A stretch of DNA of 64,000 nucleotides from Megalobrama amblycephala (GCF_018812025.1 NC_063050.1:8991539-9055538), one strand, 5' to 3'; numbered from the stretch's first letter, positions 21,650 through 35,050 are shown. The notes: generated from the letters alone by a model not told the origin. Numbers and translations are program-made.

Positions 21650-23465
21650 GTTGCTCTGCTCCACCCATTATCCCAGTCTGGCTTTCAGCCTGTTTCAGTA
21701 GGTCACTTATGAAGTAACTTCAGTTGGAATTGTATTTGTTGTCAAATAAGGAATACAAACTAACTTCATGTTGAAACGTAAGTTGCTGTTAAGGACTTTT
21801 TTTTATTGAAAAGTTGTTGTTCCAAACAACACTAAGATTGCTAGTGTAATATTGTGAAGTATTTATAATCATATTAATAATCTGACTAGATCGTTTGTTT
21901 TTCTCTATCAATCTATAAATGCAATGCTCTTTAATCTCTTATGCTGCTATTCTAGCCTGGTCTCATTGTTAATATGTAGGTATAAATATGTAGCTTTCAA
22001 AGTCAAAAAACATACATTTTTGAAGCCTACGTTTAGAAAGGTGCTGGAATGTACAATATTGATGTATTTATAGCACTAAAATATAAAAATACTAACTTTT
22101 TTTACAGCGAAAAAACGTATAATATTTACGAATCTTTCATGTCATAAAGATATATGCATAGTTTTATCGTTTTGCAGATAAATTTAAGATCCATAAACCC
22201 CCTGCCGAACATAAACATACCCATTTCATACAGAATGTTAAAAGAATAAAACATAATGGACAGAAATGAGGAGGAAAATGACAATTTTAGTAAAAATATA
22301 ACATTAAAACGATATTTTGAGCTGCTAATCCTACACATACCCCTAAACCTACCCATAACAATTTCTTAAAACTATGTACTGTTATAAATAAAAGAATAAC
22401 AAACAAACTTTCAAATTTAAATCATAACGACCATGATCTTTGACTGTGACGGTCGCTGCTGAGAATGAAGATGAAGATCGCTGGATAAAGGGCTAAATTT
22501 GGATCTGTTCCTTACAATCATATGGATTGTAAAGATTTGGAGAATAGCGAACAAATAAAATTGATGTGATTTGTGAGTTTATGTTGTGTTTTGGTGTATC
22601 TTATGGTTGTATTGTCAGTTGCTTCATTGGAGAGAACGCCTTCTGTGTCACACAACAAATAAACTAAATATTACAAAATGGTTAAACAATTACAGAAATT
22701 TCAAAGTGTTTCAAAGTGTAGTCTTGTTTAACATTATGTAATCCTCCGAAATGAGTTTGCAGCACAAGTCACAAACAGAAATGTTATTTCATATTAAGTA
22801 GATGAGTAAACTGCATTCAATAAATTTGACTAAAAACATGTATTGATATGACAATTGAATACAACAGAATTAAAACATTAATGCCATGATTTTAATATTA
22901 ATGGGAATGCATACACATTCACACTTGGATATGTAAATTAAGTACGTTTTATTGCTGTTCATACATAATTATTTTTAATTAAATTATTTTTATTTTTTAA
23001 AGTTTTAGCGCTATATTGTATGTTTTTGTGTGTATGAAAATGTAAGTAAATGTACTTGTGGTAGAACCACACTTTACATAAAAATACATATTCTCATGAG
23101 ATCACGTTGGTTATTCTAATGTACTGAATGACAGAAAAGTGTGGATTGTACAACGAGAGCATGATTGTTGAATAAACATTATGGACCTCTAATACCAAAT
23201 CAATATAATGCAGAGCAGAGTTGAGCACCGGTACCGGGGACCAAGAATGACACAAACACGAGAAGTGCTGTTCACTCAAAGTCAAAGTTTATTGAGCTCG
23301 CTGTAACTCATATATAGCAGGGCATTAGGTCAACTGAAAACAAAGGAAAGCTAAATTCATGTATGGTCTCATCATCCATATCACAGAAGCATTAAGGCAT
23401 CAATAACTGCTTATAGGCTTGAAAAGAACAGTGTGGCTCTTATAGGAAATGACAAGATACTCATT
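21650..23465. other. Non-coding DNA shared with 47182-48745
   Basis: AT-rich spacer between the minisatellite and the foldback element. It aligns by eye with the second duplication copy with small indels. No gene seen. Confidence 0.6.
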
Positions 23466-24585
23466 AAAGGGTTAGTTCACCCAAAAATGAAAATTATGTC
23501 ATTAATGACTCACCCTAATGTCGTTCCAAACCTGTAAGACCTCCGTTCATCTTCAGAACACAGTTTAAGATGTTTTAGATTTAGTCCGAGAGCTTTCTGT
23601 CCCTCCGTTGAAAATGTATATACGGTAGACTGTCCATGTCCAGAAAGGTAATAAAAACATCATCAAAGTAATACATTTTGGTACAAAAATAACAAAAACT
23701 ATGACTTTATTCAGCATTGTATTCTCTTCCGGTTCTGTTGACAATCCGCGTTCACGACTCCGCAGTGACCCCTGCTGACGTAATGTCATCTCATCTGCTG
23801 AACGTTCCACATGTTCCAGCTGTGGCATTACTGGGCTCTCAAGTGTCAGCGCCTAAAATGTATCTGGCCGCGCCGCTCTCTCTGTGGAACCGGGCAGGAA
23901 TCAAGCGCGTCTCCCCTGGAGTTCTTAGTCGAGCCTGCCACTTATCAGCCAATCAAAAAAAGAAAGAAGCTACACAATAGCCAATCAGAAAATAGCACTG
24001 AACAACCAATGAAAAAAAGCATATCCTGGAATTTATAATGCTCGGAGCTCCACTTTGAGCATGGAGTCATGATCTCCTGTCATGATCCAGTCATGATCTC
24101 CTGTTTTAATGTTACAACTAATTCACAACTTTTAGACATGTTTGCGAAGGTTGTTTTGTTTACAGCTTGCGTCTCCCTCAGACTGTAAACGAAGCTCGAG
24201 CGCACCAGATAACACGTCAGCAGCGTCACTGCGGAGTCGTGAACGCGGATTGACAACAGACCCGGAAGAGAATACAATGCTGAATAAAGTCGTAGTTTTT
24301 GTTATTTTTGGACCAAAATGTATTTTTGATGCTTCAAAAACTTCTAACTAACCCACTGATGTCACATGGACTACTTTGATGATGTTTTTATTACCTTTCT
24401 GGACATGGACAGTCTACCGTACATACATTTTCAATGGAGGGACAGAAAGCTCTCGGACTAAATCTAAAATATTTTAAACTGTGTTCCGAAGATGAACGGA
24501 GGTCTTACAGGTTTGGAACGACATGAGGGTGAGTCATTAATGACATAATTTTCATTTTTGGGTGAACTAACCTTTTAAAGGTGAT
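23466..24585. mobile_element. Foldback DNA element with long inverted arms (copy 1)
   Basis: Arms of roughly 300 bp (about 23466-23800 and 24200-24585) are inverted copies, ending in aaagggttagttcaccc and its complement. That end is typical of the abundant long-TIR MITEs of cyprinids (Angel-like; name from memory). The centre has several CCAAT boxes (gccaatca, gccaatcag, accaatg at about 23950-24015) and a TATA-like tttataat near 24030. No transposase. Target duplication ambiguous (TTAA possible). Confidence 0.8.
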
Positions 24586-25010
24586 CTCTTTTAAGACTAC
24601 AACAAATTAAAAACAGCAAAAGAAGAACTTAAAAAACAGAATAAGAGATCAAGGACAAATGAAGCAAAATATATTCTTCCTAACAATTTTTTTTTTCTGC
24701 CTTTTATTTGAAACATGAACAATACTGATACTTAAGGTTAAAAACATTAATAATCTAAATGAAGTAAGCTTTATACGTGATACAAAGCATAAAGAAAAAC
24801 ACACTTCGGTGATTACACACTTTTACATCAATTCATTAACCATTTACCATTTTTGCCCATCCATCTATAAAATGATCCCAAATGACTTAAGTCACATGTC
24901 ATCACGGCACTCCTGTCAATCATTCAGGGCTCCGCCCACAAAGACATGCATAAAGGCTGTAATATATTTGTGTGTTCAAAACATTACAGCCTCTTGTTGT
25001 TATGCTGATT

Positions 25011-25011
<1 letters not shown>

Positions 25012-25042
<31 letters not shown>

Positions 25043-25055
25043 AAAAGAAAGAAGT
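25012..25055. repeat. (AAAG)n microsatellite
   Basis: About 8 gaaa units with minor interruption in the 3' region of gene B; only two or three units remain at the matching place in copy 2 (near 50335). Confidence 0.9.
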
Positions 25056-25139
25056 TTAAATAAAAGTTTCAAGAACATTCATGATGAAAGAGTAATAGGT
25101 TGGGATTTTTTTCTCAGTCTTGTAGGTATTCTTACTTAC

Positions 25140-27290
25140 TGGAAGATTTTCATACACAGACGAGTTTAGTTCGGGTTTAAAATCATCAAGCTGATCAGCC
25201 TTTATGAATGAAGAGACAAAGTAAAAACAGGACTGTGTTATTTAAATTTCCATATACTTAAAAGACATTTGATATTTTCACACTGACATTGAGGAGCGTT
25301 TAATTCTGTTTGAGTAAAAGTGTAGGAAATCCTCAGTTAAAACATTTACCGTTACATTCCCATACACAGGATTACTCAATTCAACATCACAAGCTTTGTG
25401 TCTGTCATGATGAGGTCTGGAATCAACCATCTGTGCCAAAGAAAGAAAGAAACCGAATAGAGAGAAAATAATATATATATAAACAACAATATAAACAACT
25501 CATTAAATAAAGTCACAGCTACATTTAAACTTTCACTTTTAGTTACAAATTAATTTACCTGATCAGTAAATTATTGATAAAAAAATAAATTGTTCTCACC
25601 TGAGACTCCTGTGTGTCATTTCTCTTTTTCATCCTCCTGATTCTCCTTTAAAGACAATGATTTGACACAATTACAACCAATCTGAACTTATGTGATGTTT
25701 AATACACAATTATGATTTTGAACCAATGAGGTTTCTCTAGGACGTGACACTGCCGTTCTGAATGTGATGAAATCTGGTGTATCTTCAGGATTTACTGCAG
25801 TAAAGATGTGAGCTTCAGACTTCCTCGTTCAATAACTAACTGAGTAGCTGTCAGTGTGGAAAGAGAGGATGAGAAATTGGAAATTGTGCCTTGGCTCACG
25901 TTCATCATGACGTCTCACTGAATTCACAACCTTCTGACTCAGTCACTCATTCACACACACTACATAGTACCACAGACACATATCTTACCAAACCAGCATC
26001 ATGATGATCACTGCAGCTCCACAAACCACTCCAATGGATATGTATAATATCACCAGATGTCCTACAAAAGAGTAAAACATCTGAACAGATTCATTTTCTT
26101 CACTTTAGAAAGAGTAAAGTAAGTATATGAGCTGCTCTACCTTTAACAGTCACAGTTACAGCGTCTGATCTCTGAGATCCATGTTGATTGTGAGCCTGAC
26201 AGTAGAAGCGTCCACTCTGTAGTGCACTGAAACTCTGTCCAGATCCAACAGCTGAGCTTTCATTCTCCTTAAACCAGCTGAAGTTCAGAGCAGGAGGGTT
26301 TGAATCACTGCTGCAGATCAGAGTCACTGAATCTCCTGACACTATTTCATCAGATCCATTTATCAACACTGAGACGTTCCTGGGTGGGTCTAAAAAAAGA
26401 CAAAAATGAAATCTTTGATTAATCACAATCACCACTTTTTAAAAGAACAAATGAATCTGTACTCACACATGACATTGAGCTGAACAGCAGGAGAGATGTG
26501 ATTGTGTCCGTGTACAGCACAGCTATATCTGCCTGCATCCTCTCTTCTGACTGACTGCAGCAGGAGTTCATTGTTTCTGTCTCTTCTCTCAGTTAATGGC
26601 TGTGAGTTTCTGTACCAGATGAATGTTGCTCTGTCAGTCAGAGTGCAGCTGCTTTTACATGTCAGACGGACTGAATCTCCCTCTGTCACTCTCTCAGGAG
26701 ACTCCACCTGAAGATCTGAACACAACACACACATTATATCTAGTGCTGCTGTCATACACTGATTATTATTCAACATAATGCACAGTAGAAGAGAGAAACC
26801 TCATGAAAGTCACCTGTGACAGTAAGAGTCACTCCTGGATCACCAATCCATTTGTCTTTATCAGTGAAGAATCTGAAATAGTATTCGTGTGAATCATTCA
26901 GTGTCACATGACTCAGTCTCATGATGCAGTTCTGCTGTTTATCTCCCAGATACTGAAGCCTCTGACTGTATTCTGTGTCATTAGACAGATCTGGATACTC
27001 TCCATTAACTTTTTCCTGTGTTTTAGTCCAGAAGACTTTCATGATCTGATGTCCAGTAGGGTATGTATAAGTGCAGTTCATTATCACTGATGAGTCCTTT
27101 AGTGCACAGATGTGTGAAGGACTGTAACTCACACCCCAATCAGCACTAGAAACCCCTGAAACACAGAATTCATCCTTTTATTCAGCATATGCATAAAAAT
27201 GCAATCCAGTTTCTCTTGAGTGTTTTTGAAGTGTTGCATTGACTCACCGTGAATCATGAGCAGAAAGATCAGAGGAAGAGGAGGAGCCAT
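25140..27290 (-). CDS. Gene B: CD22/Siglec-like inhibitory-type receptor
   Basis: Exons (minus): signal 27248-27290; V-set 26814-27155; Ig2 26467-26715; Ig3 26141-26389; transmembrane 25989-26061; tail 25600-25645, 25350-25430, 25140-25199. Splice sites are canonical and phases agree, giving 381 codons before a terminal exon I could not fix (candidate acceptor near 24963). The V domain has NCTYTYP, an E-strand NC and YYFRF, whose Arg is the sialic-acid-binding residue of Siglecs. Ig2 has CKSSC and GRYSC; Ig3 has LICSSD and GRFYC. The tail has VYGNV (Grb2-type YxN) and SVYENL, a good ITIM. By family, this should be a leukocyte, likely B-cell, surface receptor recruiting SH2 phosphatases. Best-preserved gene of the cluster. 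Confidence 0.8.
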
Positions 27291-27940
27291 TCTGACTGAC
27301 GTCACCATATCAACACCTACAATAAATGTATAGTGGCTTATTTTTTAATGTTAAAATAATGACATAACACTATATGTGTCAGACTATTCTTCCCTTATGG
27401 AATGAAAACATATTTCCATATATGCATGATTTATGATGCAAGTATACTGAAAAATAAATTAAATAATATATTGCATTAATTTAATGTGTTATATATGTTC
27501 ATATATTGAAAAATATATTTACAATATATTTAAACTGTAAAATGTAATTAGTTGTGTGTACTTAGAAAAAGCATTGCCTTAAATTTCTCAAAGATGTTTT
27601 ACTAAAAGTTGTAAAATGTCATATTGGGGCAATGATATAGACTGCGCATTTATTTCTACTTATTAAAATGAAACTTGAAGGGATAGTTCACCCAAAAATA
27701 AAAATTTGATGTTTATCTGCTTACTCCCAATGTACTCAATCTCTGCTGATGAAGTATACATGTGAGAGATCACTTCCAGCATCAGAGCACGTTTTCAAAC
27801 CTCACCAACCGGATGCACAAGGCAGTTAGATATAGGCTGCGTTTACACTTGCCGATTAATATGCGATCACCGTGATCTGATCAAGCAGATCAGATCATTA
27901 GCTAATCAGGACACAGCGCATTTATATTTGATCACATTAA

Positions 27941-28468
27941 AGGTGCTACAGAGGATGTTTTCGTCGACTGAGAAACCAAAGTCTGTTAGTGAGTTTTTGA
28001 AATAGGTGCATGTGTAAGAACAACCCCCCTCCTTCACAGCTCATTTCGAGGGAACGCCTCCCAAAACTCATGCACGAGTATTGGAACACGAGTGTTTGTT
28101 TACCAGTGGCATTCGCTGTGTCGTGTTAGTGGATTCATTATGTCGGACTCACCGCAGGTAACTCATAATCTGCAGTTGTTACACCTGACAAAAACATTGC
28201 ATTCGGCACCTGTGGAAAGTTACTGGAGCGCGCACGTCTCTCACAAGGAACGTAATGGCAGTGACTGACAAGCCAGAGGGCCAATCCTTTACGCGATGAT
28301 CGCGTAAACGATTGGCTGATGTTTTTAAGGCCCTACCTCGTGCACATATGATGTATATTAATATTATTCCTTTCAGTGCACCTAATAAATAGTCTTTTAT
28401 CAGTTAGTAAAGACAGTTTCAAGTAATATTGCAAAAATGTATAAACCAAAACATCCTCTGTAGCACCT
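27941..28468. mobile_element. 528-bp MITE with TTAA duplication
   Basis: Ends aggtgctacagaggatgttt and its reverse complement match perfectly over more than 20 bp, with TTAA directly outside both (27937-27940, 28469-28472). TTAA targets are used by piggyBac- and Kolobok-type transposases. A related composite copy sits at 35051. It lies upstream of gene B. Confidence 0.8.
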
Positions 28469-28472
28469 TTAA

Positions 28473-29313
28473 GTGGCCTCTGTATCTGGATAACTGATCA
28501 GATTTCTGTTTCCCGCACAATATTTAAAGTAGGCGCGTTTGAAAGGCAGACGTTTCATAGCGTAAAACAACTTTCACTTTAGCCTCTATCAATGCAGTGC
28601 ACACAGCACAGATTTTTTTTTTATTTATTCCACAAAAGTACAATCGATCACAAATAGAGAGCTTAATCTACCAATTTAAATTTCCCAACATTAATCTTGC
28701 ATGCATGGTGAAAAAAAATATTTCAATGGATTTCGTGATTGAAAGGAGCGTGCAAGCATTTGTATTGTTTGTGTAATATGTAACGGCAGAATCCGAACAC
28801 TTTCTATTAAAGAAATAAAAGAACGCACATCACATTAAAGAGCATTATTAGAACTAAACAAGTGTGGGCTATACGACACCAGATAAGAGTAAAGATGAGA
28901 CAAATTAAACAATGTTGCTTTCAATCACTACTTTACTTTCCGATGCAATCTCCAGTCTTTGATCAAATTATTATTATTATTATTTTTTTTTAATGAAAAA
29001 ATACTTCCAGAGTAACTGGGTTGATCATGTTAAACAAGTCACATCATCCAGGTTTAAAGGTATTAAGTTAAGCTTGTAATATTGGAAATAAACTGAAACA
29101 ATAAAAACATACGCAATCACCTCGTTTAGATAATGTAGCACAAATGAAAAATGACACACAATGTATCATCTAAGTCTAAATAAACTGTTTTAAAGATAGA
29201 CGTTTATTGTAAAGTTCAAAGAAGTTTAATTTCTTGTCAAAACTGTGGCAGTATAGGCAAGTGCTAAGGGCGCAATCTCGCTAGGGGGGCGCCAAAGAGG
29301 CCGGATGCGTGGA
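28473..29313. other. Non-coding DNA
   Basis: AT-rich spacer. Near 29265-29300 it carries ctaggggggcgccaaagaggc, which recurs in similar form at about 31348-31370 on the other side of the hAT-like element. Confidence 0.5.
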
Positions 29314-31306
29314 CAGGGGCGGATCTACCGGGGTGACACGGGGTGGCATCTGCCACCCTAAGAAGAAGCTTTGCCACCCCAAAATTATCACAGAATAAAA
29401 TATGTAAGTAGTGTTTGAAGTACTGCTTTTCAGGAGCGGCGCTTCAATATGATGTCTAAAAAAATTGCTTAACACAAAGTAATGGCAAGAAAACACGTCT
29501 TTCAATAAACTGTGCATGATGGTTGCACGCAGCGCGCCCAGTGTGCTTCATTAACAAATGACTCTTATGAATCGGTTCTTTGAGAGTCAAAAACACAGCG
29601 CAGCCAAGTTCACTTACGATTTTTTTCCCATATTTGTACGTGAATCGGAAATTACTGCTTCCCGGCTAACTCAGAAGTCCTGTGAGAAATGTAGTCCCAT
29701 CCGAATATGTCAGATTAATTTTCATAATTTTTTGACGAGTTGATTCAGCGACCGCCCGCAACACTTTCATCATGGATAAAGGTATTTTTGCCATCCGACG
29801 AACCAATAACATGAAATCAATACGGAGATCCCGATCACAGAAACTAATAGCAGAGTTTGGGTAAGAATCTAAACGTATTTTAGCTTTTCTCGATTGCTAA
29901 CACATTATAAGTGATTCAGTTGGCCCAGTTTCCCAAACCATTCGTTCAAAGACACATTTCTCAAAACGTTTAACAATGACAACATTAGGTAGCAAAACTG
30001 ATGACACACCAGTAAAAAAATCTAAGAGAGAGCTGAATGAATAATTTACAGGGGTTTTAAACTTACACAGTACCAGTAGGCTACTTTAGATGAGGGAAAT
30101 GTCACGTTGTTCACCCTCAATGTTGTGATTGTTAACTTTCTTTGTAGCCATTTGTTATATGTATTTTTTTGCAGCGCTGAGAAATGATTGCCTAGGGATA
30201 TAGTCTTGTGTCAGAAGACCAATACACTGCTATAGTACTGTATATACTGTATACTGTAATGAAATTTAGCCAAATGTGCAGAGGATGCTGAATTTACTTT
30301 TACTGCAATTGACAGTCTATTGTATTTTGGTGCATATCAAGTTCATACTTATTTTTCTCATGCTTTTCATCTACTGCAAGATCAATTTATAATAGTAAAA
30401 TGAAAAAGAGGTATTTTTGTTACCGTGTTATATGAATTGATCTCACTAGTGTTCACTGGGCAGTGCAGTAGTCTGTGTATTTGTTATGTTTTGTGTGTCA
30501 TCTGATGCCAAAGTTTGATTTTGTCAGACAAGAATAAGTTTTTGACTAGAACATTTTATTTTGACCTGGATGTTTGAGGTTTGTACAAGTTGGTGTATAG
30601 TTTTGATATTGTGTTTAGCTGTGAGAAAATGTTGAATTGTTTCATGAATTGTGCATTAGCAATCAAGAAAAACAATATGACTGAAAAGTTTGAAAGACAA
30701 ATTTATGTTGGCTTGTCATAAACCCAACCTAAAGTCTTGTTTAAAAAATGTAAAAACTTTGGTCAGTTAGTCCAGAATATAGATGTCCTGGGTGATTGCC
30801 AAAGTGTTGCTAGGTGGTTGCTTGGAGATTCTGGGTGGTTGCTAGGCACTTGCTATGCAGTTGCTGGGGTGTTGCTAGAGTATGTAGTTGATGGGGTGTT
30901 CTGGGTGAACACACACAGACATTCCCACCTCTGTTAATAACAGAAACTCAACAATTGTTTTGTTGCTCTTTAACTTGCACTAAAATGTGATTTATACCAT
31001 TGAAGTAACCTGTGTAATATTAATAAAACTGCTCATCTCCTTTAGTGATACAAGCTCAGACTCATTTAGAAGTATTTCATATAGTGTATTTACTTGGTGC
31101 CATGATGGAAAGTTTGTTATTTATTAATTTCATACAGTATTATAGATACTTTCTGGTAATGCAATGTTTGTGAACACAATTGTGTATGTAAGGCTATAAA
31201 TCTCCAAAACCTATGCATGAGCGCTTGCTTTGGTGTTGCCACCCCTCATAGACCTCATGCCACCCCTTTGCCACCCTATAAATAATTTTGTAGATTCGCC
31301 CCTTTG
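29314..31306. mobile_element. hAT-like DNA transposon remnant (2 kb)
   Basis: The left end caggggcggatctac and the reverse complement of the right end (gtagattcgccccttt) are similar, and the tgccacccc motif recurs inside both ends. CAGGGGCGG ends are common in vertebrate hAT elements. No transposase ORF and no clear 8-bp duplication. At 30790-30900 there is a run of ggtggttgctagg-type imperfect repeats common in fish DNA. Confidence 0.5.
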
Positions 31307-31377
31307 GATAAATCACAATATAAGGGGGCGCCAAAAAAAATCTTGCCTAGGGCGCCAAAGAGGCTAGGGTCGGCACT

Positions 31378-31596
31378 GGCTGCGTCCGAAAACTGGAAAA
31401 TGCTGCCTTTTGAGGACACATTTCAAGGTAGGAAGGCATCAAGGCACATCCGAATTCAATGTTACCTTCACTTCCTGTTTCCTGGGATACCTTCATCTGA
31501 TTGATTTTTGAAGGAAGCATAGATGTATCTTTAGCTGCCTTTGATATCCCACAATCCGAGGCAGCAAGACAGCTAACTAGGGTTTTGGACGCAGCC
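31378..31596. mobile_element. 219-bp MITE, TIR ggctgcgtccgaaaac
   Basis: The ends ggctgcgtccgaaaac and (g)gttttggacgcagcc are inverted copies. ACT lies on both sides (31375-31377, 31597-31599), a possible 3-bp target duplication as in PIF/Harbinger elements. Non-coding. Confidence 0.65.
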
Positions 31597-31599
31597 ACT

Positions 31600-32660
31600 G
31601 TATCAGAGCTTGATTCGTTTTACCATAACCATGTGATCGGTGATGTCTGAAGCTTCGTTTTCGCACACAACCACGTGACCGCTTCGTATTCTGATTCATA
31701 TAACATAAACCCTTGCTAGATGTGAAGTGTCATTTGCTTTTTAGCAAAAGAATATGTCATTATACGAATAAATATTTACATTTGCAGTTTTGTGCATGTT
31801 CAGTTTGTATTTATTCCCAGTTCATACTTAGCCTATTTATTTTGATAATATATGCCCAAGCTTGCCTATTTCCCCCCAAAAAATGTATTCACAGACTCAT
31901 TTATTCAAATTGTATGAGTAAAATGACATGTGAAAGACTTTATGTATAATAATAATTTACATTGTTCTATACGCTTTTCATAGCACAGACTGATTTATTA
32001 CATGAAACAGTCCGAAAATAGCTCGGTCGTCTGGGACGCAAATGCAGTTTTTTCCACCTTTTGACCACAAGATGTCGTTAGTGTGCACCGTGTTGAAAAG
32101 CTTCGAGTAATGAACCTTTTTACGATACACTTTGAGGGGAAAGCCTCGGTGCTTCACAAAGCTTCATAGTGGTATATTATTTTCATTTTTGGGTGAACTA
32201 GCCCTTTAACTAAAAAAAAAAAAAAAGTAGTTAATTGACATTACTGCAATAGATTACTGCTTTTTAAATAAAGCAAAATGCAGAATGTCACCATCAGTGT
32301 CTCTTGATCTTCTCCTGGACTGAAGCACAGGCTCTACTCTTCAGCACAATGGTGACTCACAAAACTCAGTAAGAACTTCTGTAGATGTCCGACAGAAATA
32401 AAATCAAACTGGTTAGTAATAAGTGAAGCTGGTAATGCTGTTTTTGTCATTCAACCCTCCTCTGCTGAGATTTTGAGAGATCTGTTAGTGTTTAATGTTC
32501 TGTTGGGATTTAAAGGGTTTCTGAAAATTGAGCACTTTCCATTTCAAGATTGAACAGAACAAATCAAAAGAGAAATAAGCTCTAGTTCTTTGCTTAATAC
32601 ACACAGAAATCAATAAAATACTTTATTTATCCAAGAGCATGTCAGCAACAGTCACTTTTT
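31600..32660. other. Non-coding DNA, mixed repeats
   Basis: No gene. It contains a fragment ending tttgggtgaactagccctttaa (about 32189-32210), the end sequence of the foldback family seen at 23466. The stretch 32550-32655 resembles 17735-17800 and 37855-37965. The junction at about 32660 marks where the gene C locus loses its tail exons. Confidence 0.5.
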
Positions 32661-32871
32661 TGTATCTTCAGGATTTACTGCAGTAAAGATGTGAGCTTCA
32701 GACTTCCTCATTCAATAACTAACTGAGTAGCTGTCAGTGTGGAAAGAGAGGATGAGAAATTGGAAATGTTGCTTTGGCTCACTTTCATCATGACGTCTCG
32801 CTGAATTCACAACCTTCTGACTCAGTCACTCATTCACACACACTACATAGTACCACAGACACATATCTTAC

Positions 32872-34185
32872 CAAACCAGCATCATGATGATCACTGCAGC
32901 TCCACAAACCACTCCAATGGATATGTATAATATCACCAGATGTCCTACAAAAGAGTAAAACATCTGAACAGATTCATTTGCTTCACTTTAGAAAGAGTAA
33001 TGTAAGTATATGAGCTGCTCTACCTTTAACAGTCACAGTTACAGCGTCTGATCTCTGAGATCCATGTTGATTGTGAGCCTGACAGTAGAAGCGTCCACTC
33101 TGTAGTGCACTGAAACTCTGTCCAGATCCAACAGCTGAGCTTTCATTCTCCTTAAACCAGCTGAAGTTCAGAGCAGGAGGGTTTGAATCACTGCTGCAGA
33201 TCAGAGTCACTGAATCTCCTGACACTATTTCACCAGATCCATTTATCAACACTGAGACGTTCCTGGGTGGGTCTAAAAAAAGACAAAAATGAAATCTTTG
33301 ATTAATCACAATCACCACTTTTTAAAAGAACAAATGAATCTGTACTCACACGTGACATTGATCTGAACAGCAGGAGAGATGTGATTGTGTCTGTGTACAG
33401 CACAGCTATATCTGCCTGCATCCTCTCTTCTGACTGACTGCAGCAGGAGTTCATTGTTTCTGTCTCTTCTCTCAGTTAATGGCTGTGAGTTTCTGTACCA
33501 GATGAATGTTGCTCTGTCAGTCAGAGCGCAGCTGCTTTTACATGTCAGACGGACTGAATCTCCCTCTGTCACTCTCTCAGGAGACTCCACCTGAAGATCT
33601 GAACACAACACACACATTATATCTAGTGCTGCTGTCATACACTGATTATTATTCAACATAATGCACAGAAGAAGAGAGAAACCTCATGAAAGTCACCTGT
33701 GACAGAAAGAGTAACATTAAGAGTCACTCCTGGTTTACCAATCCATTTGTCTTTATCAGTGATGAATCTGAAATAGTATTCGTGTGAATCGTTCAGTGTC
33801 ACATGACTCAGTCTGATGATGCAGTTCTGCTGTTTATCTCCCAGATACTGAAGCCTCTGACTGTATTCTGTGTCATTAGACAGATCTGGATGCTCTCCAT
33901 TAACTTTTTTCAGTGTTTTAGTCCAGAACACTCTCATGATCTGATGTCCAGTAGGGTATGTATAAGTGCAGTTCATTATCACTGATGAGTTCTTTAGTGC
34001 ACAGATGTGTGAAGGACTGTAACTCACACCCCAACCAGCACTAGAAACCCCTGAAACACAGAATTCATCCTTTTATGCAGCATATGCATAAAAATGCAAT
34101 CCAGTTTCTCTTGAGTGTTTCTGAAGTGTTGCATTGACTCACCGTGAATCATGAATACAAAGATCAGAGGAAGAGGAGGAGCCAT
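32872..34185 (-). CDS. Gene C: CD22/Siglec-like receptor lacking tail exons
   Basis: Exons (minus): signal 34143-34185 ([14 protein letters not shown]); V-set 33697-34050; Ig2 33350-33598; Ig3 33024-33272; transmembrane 32872-32944. It is nearly identical to gene B, but the V exon is 12 bp longer (extra NVTL just before the donor). YYFRF with the sialic-acid arginine is kept. Similarity to B continues about 210 bp past the transmembrane exon and stops at about 32660, so none of the three tail exons is present. The transmembrane donor (gtaagata) is intact but has no evident acceptor nearby. The product may be tail-less or stop in the intron, may splice onward into another gene, or may be a pseudogene. 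Confidence 0.7.
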
Positions 34186-34199
34186 TCTGACTGACGTCA

Positions 34200-35050
34200 C
34201 CATATCAACACCTACAATAAATGTATAGTGGCTTATTTTTTAATGTTAAAATAATGACATAACACTATATGTGTCAGACTATTCTTCCCTTATGGAATGA
34301 AAACATATTTCCATATATTCATGATTTATGATGCAAGTATACTGAAAAATAAATTAAATAATATATTGCATTAATTTAATGTGTTATATATGTTCATATA
34401 TTGAAAAATATATTTACAACATATTTAAACTGTAAAATGTAATTAGTTGTGTGTACTTAGAAAAAGCATTGCCTTAAATTTCTCAAAGATGTTTTACTAA
34501 AAGTTGTAAAATGTCATATTGGGGCAATGATATAGACTGCACATTTATTTCTACTTATTAAACTGAAACTTGAAGGAATAGTTCACCCAAAAATGAAAAT
34601 GTTATGTTTATCTGCTTACTCCCAATGGACTCAATCTCTGCTGATACTTCAGGGCTGCGTTGTGGTCGTGTCAAGGAGCAAGTCCTCGATCTCACCTGGA
34701 TACGGCCCGGATCCGGTTGACTACACTAAACCTCGGGATAAACAGAGAGACTAATATTAGTGTAGATGCCATTCTTCTTCTGATGAAACGAGTACATCTG
34801 GTGTAATAGGAAGTGTTCCCGGTTCTGGCTCACCATCATTTGTGTTCAGTAGAACAAGCGTGAAGTATACACGTGAGAGATCACTGCCAGCATCAGAGCG
34901 CGTTTTCAAACCTCACCAACCGGATGCACAAGGCAGTTAGATATAGGCTGCGTTTACACTTGCGATTAATATGCGATCACCGTGATCTGATCAAGCAGAT
35001 CAGATCATTAGCTAATCAGGACACAGCGCATTTATATTTGATCACATTAA
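34200..35050. other. Upstream flank of gene C, duplicate of the gene B flank
   Basis: Matches 27300-27940 closely, except for about 210 bp near 34648-34862 absent from the gene B flank. Both contain tgatctgatcaagcagatcagatca, an imperfect palindrome (at about 34985). No gene. Confidence 0.7.

Noticed and set aside
20979..21668. 229-aa and 201-aa ORFs on opposite strands
   Set aside because: Both are by-products of the 30-bp minisatellite, whose unit length is a multiple of three.
26502..26711. Plus-strand ORFs opposite the Ig exons (also at 33385 and 59776)
   Set aside because: They are antisense shadows of conserved Ig2 exons; the minus strand carries splice sites and Ig motifs.
30737..30937. 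66-aa ORF
   Set aside because: It is produced by ggtggttgctagg-type imperfect repeats common in fish DNA.
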